From assembly GCA_027475525.1 (NCBI GenBank), contig JAMWFC010000089.1, positions 1-64,000 on the forward strand: 64,000 nucleotides of DNA. The letters run 5' to 3'. Positions 26,745 through 38,500 of this stretch are shown here, piece after piece. Below the pieces are notes generated by a model that searched no databases, was not told the origin of the DNA, and was given only the letters and a program-made list of their open reading frames with translations. This DNA comes from Macrolepiota albuminosa. Taxonomy: Eukaryota; Basidiomycota; Agaricomycetes; Agaricales; Agaricaceae. The position numbers and the translations under genes were made by a program. The first letter of the stretch is position 1. Each line of letters starts with the position of its first letter.

Positions 26745-26850
26745 TTATGTAAGTTGACATTATGTAAGTTGCTGCTCTGTAAGCTGTTGCTCCAGCTATG
26801 GTTTATGTAAGCCGTCGCTCCAGCTGCGGTTTATGTAAGCCTTCGCGGTT
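26745..26850 (+). repeat. Left, degenerate copies of the 28-bp Helitron-associated repeat
   Basis: Repeated TTATGTAAG words and copies of TGGTTTATGTAAGCCGTCGC match the array at 32077-32440 in sequence and orientation. Only the last two or three units are near full length. Confidence 0.8.
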
Positions 26851-26992
26851 GTTTGTTTGTGATATTACATTTGCGGGCAAATGCAGTGTATTTGGTAATA
26901 TGATGATGCGGGAATACTATAAAAGCGACTAAAACGAGAAGGATCGGTGGATGAGGGAGAAACAAAATACGGGTCCAGTGGACTCGTTAGGG

Positions 26993-27146
26993 AAGGAAGC
27001 AGGACGACAATATAGTCAGACCCAAGCAAGTGTCTGTGAATCGTAGTCGAAACTATATGCGATTGGCAAAAGGAAGCAGGACGACAATATAGTCAGACCC
27101 AAGCAAGTGTCTGTGAATCGTAGTCGAAACTATATGCGATTGGCAA
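26993..27146. repeat. Exact 77-bp tandem duplication (site C)
   Basis: Bases 26993-27069 and 27070-27146 are identical, with the match ending exactly at 77 bases on both sides. It lies in non-coding sequence downstream of the minus-strand accessory gene. Confidence 0.95.
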
Positions 27147-27370
27147 GATCAACGAGGCCGTTATTGACAATGTGACAAAGCGAATGAGATCCGAGTGTCG
27201 TGGTCGCAATTGAAGGCTTTTTGATCGATGTAATCATTGGTTGCCGTTGCCTGATGCGTCTACGTCCATTCTGTTCTGGCCCTTGTCTGAAATGTCTCTC
27301 AGCTTTCTCTTCAGTTTGTTCTTGGTCCCTTCGTTGGATACTACGTTCTGTGGGGTGTTTATCAGTGTGT

Positions 27371-28345
27371 TTACTGTGTTGCTTTGTCGCTCACTTTTAT
27401 GAAGCTAGACCGGTGCTCGATAAGAGTCATGGATCTCAATACGAGAAGCATTTTGAGTTTCCCACCCGCCAGGTTAACAACCTGGAAAGATAGCTGGACA
27501 GAAACGAGGTCTCCCACTCGGAATCTTTCCGGCTTGTAATGTTCGTATCTTAAGTTTCCTTCAGTTTTGTGTGTTGCTCTATTGTGTTGTACTTACGTTG
27601 TCCTGTTCCCTTCATTTACCTTCATCTTCGAAAATTGGACCACGTTGTCTTCGGTAATCATGAACCCTTTCTGCCTTATTTTCTCTGTGAGATTGTACGG
27701 GTCTAGTTCCCTGTCCATGGGAATGTGTTGTTCGTTCTTCTCTACATCGCATGTCGGTGTAAATATCCTGTTCGCGATGTCTAGTGATCTTTCTTGCTGT
27801 CCGAGGAACGCGTTATACCAGCATTCGAGACGGCCTTCTGAGAATTCAAGTTCGAAGTGCTTGTTAATCTCCGTTGCTCCTATCATTGCATCGTCGAAAT
27901 GTTTTGTTCCTAGGCCGTCCAGCTTCACGTATTGCTTCATGTATTTCAGTCGTCTGTAGTCGCTGCTTTATGTGATTAGACTCTGTTCTGTTGGATCTCA
28001 TTGAACGCACCTCATGCGTGTTTCTCTTTTCAGTGGCAGGAGATCCTTTTCGCTTATGGCTCCGTATACCGTGAAAACCAACTCCTCGTCTGATATATCG
28101 CCGTCTTCATGGACGTACACTAGTCGCCATGAGTGAGGCTTATTTACTTCTTTTGTCTTAATGGCTTCTGCCCATCTTGGTTCCTGTTATGTCTTGTATG
28201 TTGATAGTCCGACATACGGTGTGCGGTTTGGTTACTTACGTTTGCGACGCTGGTCAACATAACGTCGTTTTCTTCTTCTCCTTTGCGTATGGCTTTCTCA
28301 ATCGCAGTTTCTTGGTTGCGTGATGAGTCTACTGATGTTGAGATG
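27371..28345 (-). CDS. Accessory protein of unknown function in the Helitron-like region
   Basis: Multi-exon minus-strand gene; the 5' end was not resolved. Blocks in order: IEKAIRKGEEENDVML, EPRWAEAIKTKEV, WRLVYVHEDGDISDEELVF, KQYVKLDGLGTKHFDDAMIG, FEFLEFSEGRL-like acidic block followed by WYNAFLGQQERSLDIANRIF, then GFMITEDNVVQFSKMKV and FRVGDLVSVQLSFQVVNLAG, ending LLVLRSMTLIEHR, with the stop at 27373-27371. From memory, similar proteins ending in a VGD-hydrophobic strand pair and a LRSLTLL-like motif recur in mushroom genomes, without an assigned function. It is transcribed away from the gene at 29148, across a shared upstream region of about 800 bases. Confidence 0.55.
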
Positions 28346-29147
28346 TCTGTAAACGTTGCTTACTTGCTGCCTCTGTGTCGTAATCTGCTCCTAAGGTCAT
28401 TTTTGTTATGATATATCTACTGTGGCTCTGTCAGTATAATACACCTGTCGGACAGTGGCTAGACGTACATTGTATTGCTGCTGTGTCTTGATATCCTTCT
28501 AGTCTGTTGTGCTATCTGTGTATTCTTTATAGTATCAGGAAGTGATCAGTGAGTGCCTCGACTGTTTTCCTGTGTATGACGTGACGTATCTTGGTTTACC
28601 TATCCCATACCCAACTCGTTTCCTTCCTATCGGCTTCGTCTTTTTTGGTATATGCACTTCGGTTGTTTGGTACCTTCTGTGCCTGTCATCGTGACGCTTC
28701 CCGTAGTCTGTCTCCAGTGGTACATTAATTTCTGGCTTCGTTTCTGGCTTCGTTTTATCATCCTCAACTGTTCAGGGACAGACCTTATGATGTTCCTCTG
28801 TCTCTCTTTCTTTGTCCTCTCATTGGTGAATCTCTAGTGTGTTGCCCTTCTGAGGTTACGGCTATTAAGGTACAACGTTACGAGTTGTGGATCTGCAATG
28901 CTTGTGTTCTATCTAAAAGGTCCCGCTGTGCCTTCTGTGAATCTTGTCTTACTGAAATTTTCATTCTACTTAATTTTATTTTGTTCGAAGAAAGGGATAC
29001 ACCGTTCTTTACGTTATACTGTCTTTCCCTCCTTGATGCGACGTGCAGCTTGCTGCTCTATATAAGTGTCCTTTGTCCACTCTCCTTGATAATCCCCTCT
29101 CCGCCTCCTCTTTTTTCTCTGTGTGTTTTGTGTCACTATACGAACCC

Positions 29148-31677
29148 ATGCCCCCTCGCAAGATAAAGTCTGAAGAGAATAAGGCTCAGACACTTGTTGA
29201 CCAACTCAAGACCATGTGTGTTTTATATTGGTGTCTTTGATTTTTTTTTTTTTTTTTTTAAAGAAAAAAACTTGTTGTCCTCGGTGCAGGAGTGCGGATA
29301 GGTTGCAAGCGTGTGTACGGCTCTTTCAGTTCCGGTTGGTCTTGCTAATTTGCTTATTGTAGCATATTTGATAGCGTTTCTGCGGCGACAGCTTCTGGAT
29401 CTGAAACAGGCGAACCATCTGCTGGGTGAGTACTCTTTTCGTGTTGTAATCTGTAATGCTAATGTTATTTAGGTCTATTGACGGCGGGTCGCCGTCTAAG
29501 CGAAAGGTTTCTGCTTCGCATGATGGGTTCGTGTGTTACTTGTTGTATTTGTGACTATCGTTTTACTTAATGTCTTGGTGTCAGTTCTGTTAGTGTTCCT
29601 GCCACGCCGTCGCCCAAGAAAAAGAGGGCTGTGTCTATTCCGTCCGTTGATACACCTGTCATGTTTGTATCTCCGTTTTCCTTGTTACTTTGCTTGACTG
29701 CTGCTATGTAGTCGGGCTATGGCTGGATTGACTGCTGAAGATGCGACCTTGTCAAGTGGTCGTGCTGTGTACGTGATTTCTGATTTGTTCGCGTTCATGC
29801 GCGGTTTGCCTTATGTTTTGCACTCTCAAGGCGCTCCCGTACCATGACGGAGAAGGCTTTGTTTGCGAGCCAGTCAAGCCCTAAAAGGTCGCGTGCCGGA
29901 GCTGCGGCCAAGGCCGCTAGTCCGAATTTGGATGACGAATTTGCACCCAAAAAACTTGTTGACTTGTCTGACGATGACGATGATGACTTGCCTGTTGTGT
30001 CAGTGTGGATTGTTTCTTCTGTTATTTGCTTGTGCTCATTTTGTTCTTTTCGCTTTGGTATAGGATTGCTAAGCGGCCCGTACCTAGACCGCTTGTTAAG
30101 AAGCCTCTTGTTGTCACGGCGGGCGATGATAACATCGACGATTGGGATGTTGCGGACAATAATAGTGACACGCTATCGGACTTTATTGTCGATGATAGTT
30201 CTGCTCCCGATTATGGATTGTCGGAAGATGGCGAGTCTCCCGTGCCTCCCGTCCCCGTTTCGTCTGCTTTGGCTGCTCCGCTTTCGATTGTCCGCTCAGA
30301 TGCTGTTGAACCGTATGTTTATTTTATTTTATTTTCTTCCCTTCGTCTCTGTACCTCATTTGTTGATGTCTTGCTGCAGCATTGATCCTTGTCTCGATCC
30401 TGCGGAAGAGCTTGCAGTGGATGCGGTCATGCAGCCTTCTATCCAAGAAAAGTTTATGGTGTCGACTTATCAAGGACTGCCGTTCCTTAAGTGCGGACCA
30501 ACGTCTACTATTTTGCTTGCATTTACTCAACTTGTCGTCAGGAAACAACTCATAATCCAGCCTTTTGGATATGACAAAATGAACAGTGACGGTAAAATCC
30601 GTTACGCGCGCATTGGTGTTGTTGCTGAGCATATGAATGAAGACAATTGGACGTGCGTTTTGCTTCTTGTTTTGTATTTTTTTCTGTTCTTATGTATGAC
30701 TTTTTCAACAGTTCGTTGTCGTCTTCTCTTTTATTCAATCGTCACGCCTTCTACGTTAACTTGGCCAGGACTGACCCTGTCCAACTCAATGCCCCGAAGC
30801 AGCGATTGGCTCTTCGGGATTTGACGGGTCCCTTCTGTGTCTGTATTACCTCTGGAGTGGTAACTGCCTCGCATTTATTTGACAGTTCTGTTCTTGTTGG
30901 GAGTCCGTCTGACAAGTATGGTCAGCATCGTATCGAGATTGTTGAATTCCATCAAGAGTCTCTTCGCCAGTTTGCTGTTTTGGGTTGTGTTTTCAACCTC
31001 CCGGACGGTGTTCGAGGTACTATTTCTGGTAATGGTGTGGCATTTGTTACTAGAGGTGAGGGTAAAACCCCTACATACAATGTTGGTGAGTCGTGATTCG
31101 TTGTTTTTGTTGGTTCTGCATTTGATGTGACTTCAGACGGTGGGTACGCGACCCCTAAGTCCAAGAGGCCCTCCGGTATAAAGAGTAACTCAATGTTTAC
31201 CGAGATGGATGCTCCTGTGTTCAAATCGGCTGGGGTTGCCGATCTGTATAAGCCGGTCGTTGAGTTTGATCAAAAAGGTTCTTGTTATGCTCGTTTCCAG
31301 ATGGTGTTCTAACATTTTCTCAGTACCTGTGTATGACGGCAGGGTAGAAACCGGTCAACCGTTCCGTTTTACGCCCAGTGACTTTGATTCTCTTCCTTCT
31401 TGGCGTCCATACGAAAACAACAATGTTGAGGTTCCGGAAAGTTCTGTCGTCAGTGTTGGTTTTAGTGCCAACTGGTATGAGTCCGGTGGTCACAAGTACG
31501 TTGGTGTTCGTTGTGTTTGAATATGTTCTCACGTTTTTCAGGTATCTCACCTTGAACTTGCTGTTTGTCATTGTGTTGCACGACCCTACTTACGTGATGC
31601 GTCTTGTTGAACCTGCTCTTGTGGTGGACCGCGCCGGTGCCACTAAGGGGAAGGCCAAGTCCAAGGGGCGTAAGTAG
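29148..31677 (+). CDS. Acidic/basic modular protein, possible nucleic-acid-binding partner of the Helitron
   Basis: Plus-strand gene with about ten short introns; start ATG at 29148 (MPPRKIKSEENKAQ), stop at 31675-31677. The N-terminal third is Ser/Ala-rich with basic clusters (SPKKKRAVS, SPKRSRAGAAAK), like nuclear-localisation signals. A very acidic stretch follows (DLSDDDDDDLP, DDNIDDWDVADNNSDT). The C-terminal half is folded-looking: KFMVSTYQGLPFLKCGP, TSGVVTASHLFDSS, and finally PESSVVSVGFSANWYES with LTLNLLFVIVLHDP, before a basic tail (KGKAKSKGRK). Alternating beta strands with a basic tail would suit an OB-like single-strand binder, but no family signature proves it. No enzymatic motif was seen. 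Confidence 0.6.
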
Positions 31678-31720
31678 TTCCTGCTTTCGCCGCTCCTTTG
31701 TCCTTGTTGGTCGACTGTGC

Positions 31721-31763
<43 letters not shown>

Positions 31764-32076
31764 ATTCGGCGACCTTCCGCCTGGGAGGCACAGTGCAGAC
31801 GGGCGGATTGTGACATCAGTTGTGACCTTAGCCATCTAGCCATCGGACGTTACTTGTTACTTTTAGCAGTCGTTTTTGTGTTGCGTTGTTTTGATAGTCT
31901 CGATATAGACAGACTTTTTGTTGAGCCGTTGTTTGTTTGACCGTTTGTTCACTGAGTGAATAATCTTTTCTTCGGCAAATCTATGTATAAATGGTTTGTT
32001 ACCCCACTGGATTTAATTGTACTTCCAACGTGCTTTGAATCTTTCGTCGCGTTACCTTCGGTTACTGTGTTAATGC
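31678..32076. other. Spacer with a 38-base poly(A) tract inside an inverted repeat
   Basis: A run of 38 A lies at 31722-31759. It is flanked by ACTGTGCC (31714-31721) and its reverse complement GGCACAGT (31787-31794). The rest is unremarkable AT-rich sequence leading into the 28-bp array. No gene is supported. Confidence 0.7.
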
Positions 32077-32440
32077 TTGTTTATGTAAGCTGTCGCTCTA
32101 GTAGTGGTTTATGTAAGCTGTCGCTCTAGCAGTGGCTTATGCAAGCTGTTGCTCCAGCGGTGGTTTATGTAAGCTGTTGCTCTAGCGGTGGTTTATGTAA
32201 GCCGTCGCTCCAGCAATGGTTTATGTAAGCTATTGCTCTAGCGGTGGTTTATGTAAGCTGTTGCTCTAGCAGTGGTTTATATAAGCCATCGCTCCAGCAA
32301 TGGTTTATGTAAGCTATGGCTCTCGCGGTGGTTTATGTAAGCCGTCGCTCCAGCAGTGGTTTATGTAAGCTGTCGCCCCAACAATGGTTTATATAAGCTG
32401 CTACTCTGGACATGGTTTATGTAAGCTATCGCTCCATCGA
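32077..32440 (+). repeat. Thirteen-copy 28-bp iteron-like array
   Basis: Thirteen consecutive units of exactly 28 bases, typically TGGTTTATGTAAGCTGTCGC followed by TCTAGCAG or TCCAGCAA. Substitutions occur at a few fixed positions and no unit has an insertion or deletion. The array ends about 155 bases before the first ATG of the Rep-helicase gene. Inverted, degenerate copies follow that gene at 40260-40402. Confidence 0.95.
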
Positions 32441-32595
32441 TGGTTTCGAGTTGTGATGTAATATTAGATCAGGTGACTATAGTGATGGTTGCTTCATATG
32501 TAACCTGTTTTGTACTCGTGAATTGATTTCAACGATGAGATTGTCTGTGTACGGTGCCTGGCTATCAGTCCATATATTGCTCGTTGTTTTTAAAT

Positions 32596-35500
32596 ATGCA
32601 TCGTTCACAAGGTATGCACGTATCTAATTTGGTGCGACATATCTCATGTACGGTCGACAGGGAGCCTACAGTAATTCAACCCGCGCGCTCTCGATACCTA
32701 TGTGTTCTGTCGAACGCCGAGCAATGCTCGATCTATGATACTGAGCGATGCTCGATCCGTGATACTGAACGATGCTATCGTACCTATACAGAATGCCATA
32801 CTACTGTACGGTTTGATATGTGCACAAATCAGTGCACATACCTTGCAATTCAAGACTCCATGGGCAACAGGACACACACGCATTGGGTATTTTCCTTTTT
32901 TAGGGTCAACATACCTAATCGATACTATGTTTTTTTTCGGTTCTATATGCCCTGGTTATATTATTGTAGATTTTCGACTGTTCCGGCGACGTTCAAACGA
33001 TGCAGGATAACGCGACTTTTTGTGATGCGATCCCTCATGTCCCGTCACGATTTTCTAGCGTGCCTGCGCCGATGCCACCTAGGTCCTATATTGTGTAACC
33101 GCATGATGAGGAACAATGTATGTAATGTTACGTTTGCTGTCGAAACCTTACTGCGTGGATACCGTTTGCCTGATACGTGGCCTTGTTTGGACCAACACAT
33201 CGTTATTAGCTCAACCCTTTCTGCAGTAAAATCGTTTGTGGTACCTGGACTTAGAATATCAGGGTATTCGCATCTATCTGCGTCTAGAGCTTCCCGTAGG
33301 AGTGGTCGATTGTCCGCGCGCAAGTCCCTCGGACGTCAAAGATCGCTTCGTAAACCTAAACGTGTCCTCAGGCGACCTATAGGCGGTGGTAAAACCTATG
33401 CGTTCTCCTTTGCACAAGTAGATACGTACATCGACGCGAGTCAGGGCAAACACAACCCGCGACACGTATTCAAATTCATCAATCATGCAGATGATGTAGG
33501 TTTGCTGTCGTACCCGATTGCTGCAGGATACGTGCATGCTAGGCTGCCTTTGTCTACCCTTTCACAACATCTCACATTGAAGCAGCTACGATCCGTAGCG
33601 CGTATACATGGGATTGTGCTGCCTAAGCGTTTTAGAGCGTCACATCCAAGTGATTTATTTAATTCTCACAGTTGCTCGAAATGCGTTAGTTGGTCTACTG
33701 TATTGACGGCTGAACTCAGTTCACAAGCAAGAAACACGCTGAGACGCTCTGTAGTGCGTAATCAAAAGTATGAAGTTGTTCTTGAGGCAGATGTTCGGGG
33801 CCCTGACAAGCCCGAATTTCCTCCTGCGCCTCTTACACCAAGCCTAACTACTCAAATCATACGCGACTTTTGCAACGAAACAGGTCCAGCGCAATTAGAA
33901 GAAAGTGGTTGCGCTGTTTGTGGTTTGCTGCGCCCAGTTAAGGATATGCATACTCTAAAAAGTATGAAAGGGTTTCTCGGTGTGTTATCCGCCAAAGGAG
34001 TTACCAGAGTGGAGAGGCGTTCAGGAACGGAATCTGTGAGAGAAATAAAAGGCCCGGTGTTGGATCATAGATGCAATTCTGTCTGTTCAGAGTGCAGGAT
34101 CCCATTGTTGAAGGGCAAAGTTCCTAAGTATGCACTTGCAAACGGTTTTTGGATTGGTGCTGTTCCAGTTGTTTTATCCCGTTTAAATTGGGTTGAACAG
34201 CTCCTTGTCGCCAAAGTACGCAGGTCTCTCTGTTTCACACATGTGTCGTCCTCGGGTCTCAGCAAAATGAACGCACATTTGATCGCTTTTGAATCTCCCG
34301 TTGAAAAGGTTTACCATGTACTGCCTCCTCCGAGGGCTGACATGGATGATGTTTTAGCTATTCTATTTACAGGGCCTTGTCAGCCTACTGGGGAAGATCT
34401 CAAACGATTGCCTTTGCTTGTCCGCCGAAACGCTGTGAAGCAGGCATTGGAATGGCTCAAGCTTAATCACTCTGCTTATACGGACATTGAAATATGCGAT
34501 AGCAATCTTGACGACTATCCAGAAGATACACCACCTGTAAAGGTCGTTTACAAAGAGTCTCTGGAGGAAAACAGAACAGTTGACCCTGCTGTTTACAAGG
34601 TTGATGGAGACAATGGGGTATCAGCCGGTGATTGTCCTTTTGTCGTGCATGGACTGACGGGGGAGAGCCTATCAGCAAAAACAAAAGATGAGCTTAAAGG
34701 CATTGCTTTGAAGCACTGGCACTCCAATGGCAAAGCACTGCTGGTTGGACATTCATCCCGTCCGGTTAATTGGATGAAGGACGCAACTGTTTATCCCCAA
34801 ATGTTTCCCTGGTTGTTTCCGTATGGCTTTGGGGGTCCAGGCTGTGTAAAAGGCTGTGTCTCTGTTAAGGTTCACAAAGGCAATCTGCTCATGTATCACG
34901 ATAAGCGGTTCCAGAGAGATACTGGCTTTCCCTTTGCGGCATTCAGTCATGAGCAGATCAGAGCCGCAACTACAGGGGGCTTTCTGGCGATTGAAAGAAA
35001 CGACTTTGCTCATATTGCTGAACGCATAGCAAGTCTCGACGTGGAATTACTCAAAAGTATGGCTGATCGTATGGCCAAAGGCGAGATTATCAAGCCCACG
35101 AACCAGGAGGAACAGAAATGTTTCAAAGTTATTGAAGACGTTGATGCTGTGTCGGGCCGGATCGACGGATCTCCAATAACAAAAAAGCATATGAGGAACG
35201 AGATATGGTCATTAGTGATTGACAAAGGCGCACCTTCTTGGTTTATAACGTTGTCGCCTGTGGATATCAGACACCCTATATGTTTGTACTATGCCGGTGA
35301 TAATATAAAGTTTGAACCTGATGTATTATTACCTTCTGACACTGCATATCGACTTATTGCACGTAATCCTGTTGCAGGGGCCAGATTTTTTCATTTTATG
35401 GTGTCTGCTTTCATAAAGCACGTATTGGGTGTTGATACTGAGCACGAAGGCTTGTATGGTCACACGTCTGCATACTACGGGACAGTCGAGCAGCAAGGTA

Positions 35501-38500
35501 GACTTACCTTGCATCTGCATATGCTTCTTTGGCTTCGTGGAAGTCTATCACCTGAGGAAGCTCGTCGGAAAATCATGGACCCCTCATCTGACTTTCAGAG
35601 GGCCCTAGTAGAATATCTGGAATCTGCCTTCACCGGCGACTTCCTTACAGGGACGATGGACCAAGTAATAGATAACATTGAAAAATCCAAGAAGATGCCA
35701 GAATATATTGATCCCACACGGACGATGCCCCAGCCCCCTCCTCCCGATCATTTGTGTCGGAGTAAACAAGAAACTTCAATCAACAGACTCCCAGTACCAA
35801 CAGCCCGTGATGCTTCTACGGACAGTATACCCGATGCTGGTCAATCTGACCCTCAGGCACTGCCCCAGGAGTGTGTCGGATGTGAGGAGACATCTAATTG
35901 GTGGACTCAATTCCGTAACACTGTAGATGACATTGTATTTAGGTCAAATGTGCATACCTGCCATACATCATATAAGAAGGACGGAAGTAAAAAATTAGGC
36001 AAAGAGAATAAAGGATGTCTAGACAACAAATGGGGCAGATGTAAGGCTCGGTTTCCCAAAGAACTCTTCCAACAGACTGAAGTCGACCCTCTAACAGGTG
36101 CGCTCAATATGCGTAAAGCGGAACCATGGCTGAATACATTCACCGCATCTTTGAGTTATTTGTTTAGATGCAACACTGATGTAACTAGTCTTCGTTCGGG
36201 AACGGCGGTCAGGGGTGTCCTTTTATATGTCACTAAATATATAACTAAATCATCGCTTAAAACGTACACAGCATTTGAGGCCGTTGGCACAGTGCTCACA
36301 AAATACCAAGATATTGTTAACGGACCTCTCCCACAGCAAGAAAAAGCAAGGTCTCTCATGACAAAAATGGCCAATGTAATGAGTGCAAAGTCAGAAATGG
36401 GTTCCCCGATGATATGTATGTACCTTCTTGGTAACCCCGATCATTACACCGACCATAAATTCACCAATCTTCATTGGCCCAGCTTCGTCCGCGAGGTCAA
36501 ACGTGCTTGGCCCGAAGATCAGCCAACTGACAGTTCATACGGGTCTGACAAAATAGCGATCATCAGAAAGAAAGGCCGAGTAGTGGGACTATCTCCTGTG
36601 TTTGACTACATATACCGTGGCATAGAATTGCGCAACATGACATTGTACGAATGGGCTTCTAGATGCGAACGAGTAAAATCAACTCGTAGAGGGAACAAAA
36701 GTTCCAAGTCTAAAACGGCCAACACACTGACCGTCAACTTTACAGACGATCATCCCTTGTCGGACTCTCATGCTACCCTTGTGTATCCGCCAGGGCAGAA
36801 GCGCGTGCCCAATTTCATAGGTCCTACTCTTCCAAGGCGTGATAAAGGGGATAGAGACGAATACTGCGTCACAATGCTTACCTTATTCAAGCCTTGGCGT
36901 TCAGGTGCTGATTTAAAAAACAAGTATGATTTATGGAGCGCAGCATTCGACAACCACCATTTTACCGAGAGGCAATTGTGTCTTATGGCTAATATGAATA
37001 TTAAGTATGAGTGTATGGATGCCCGTGACGACTTCTATGCACAACTGAAGCGAGGCGGTATGGCATTCCCGGGAATGGACAATTCAGTTTCCAATATCAG
37101 AGATATCGAACAAAAGGATTATGTGGACGACGAAGATAACGGACAACCTGAGGACTACGGGATAGACCTTGACTGTAGTAATGAGATTGGCAAAACCGAA
37201 TTAAAACGTCGGAGAGACATGGCTATTATGACTTCCACCATGACGAACCTGAATTGGGATAAGCCTGTAATGGCCCAAACCTCCCCTGATACAACGAAGC
37301 ATTCACCTTCGGTGTCAGACATGCCCGGTACTTACTGGAGACATAAGGTCAGTGAAACTCGTGCGTCCATATTAAAAGATAGGCAAAAAGACATGTTGTC
37401 TGTTCGTGAACAGCGCGTTGGAAGATCAGATGAACAAAACAAGCCGGGCATTGTGGAAGTATGTGATCGTAGTTTCCTAGAGAAAAAACATTTAAATATC
37501 AAATGGGAACCCACCATATCCGAAATTACTACCAGTTTCAATCTCAATGAGGAACAAACCAGAGCATTTAGAATAGTGGCTAACCACGCTGCCACTTCTA
37601 ACCCCGAACAGTTGAGAATGTATATGGGGGGTATGGGGGGCACCGGGAAAACACAGGTGCTTAAAGCGCTGTCCCAATACTTTGCAGCCCGTGGAGAATC
37701 TCATAGGTTTGCAGTGGTTGCTCCTACCGGCACTGCAGCATCACTGTTAGGTGGATCGACTTACCATTATCTGTTTGGAATTAATGATATGGTACGTGAC
37801 TCTCCGGCACAACTGGCTCAAGTAAAGTCACGCCTTATCGGGGTGCAATATGTATTTTTCGACGAAGTATCCATGTTGTCTTGCAGGGATATGTACAAGA
37901 TATCAGCGCGCCTTACTCAGATTACAGGTCTGTCGCACCTCCCTTTTGGCGGTATGAACATGGTGTTTGCTGGCGATTTTGCCCAGCTGCCGCCAGTAAC
38001 TGGCCGTGAGAATGCAGCGCTGTACAGTCGCAGTGTGGGTATGCGATCTATCGATCTGAACGAACAAAAGGCTGCATTGGGTAAAGCAGTTTGGCACCAG
38101 GTTACTGCAGTAGTCATATTGAGACAGAATATGAGACAGACAATGCAAAGTCCAGACGACAAATCCTTTAGAACGGCCCTCGCTAACATGAGGTATCGAG
38201 CATGCACCAAAGACGATATCCAGTTCCTGGAGTCTCGGCGAGTCTCCAATCTTTCAGACTCCTCGCTTCTCAATGATGACTTCCGTAATGTGTCTATCAT
38301 AACAGCACACAACATAGATAAAGATGCTGTCAATGTGGTTGGAAGTAGTAGATTTGCCCTGGAGAGTGGGCTCGAGCTGACAGATTTCTTTAGCGAAGAT
38401 ACTGTACTTGACAAGGGTGACGAGAGCACATGCAAAGGTAAAGGTCGAGGAGCATCAGGTAGAAACAGAGTTCCTCTACACTCCTCTATTCAGAATATTT

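Noticed and set aside
31590..31843. Poly-Phe or poly-Lys ORFs across 31.7 kb
   Set aside because: They are translations of the 38-base homopolymer.
32554..32595. Starting the Rep-helicase at 32554
   Set aside because: The codon there is GTG; the first in-frame ATG is at 32596, and the real start may be later still.
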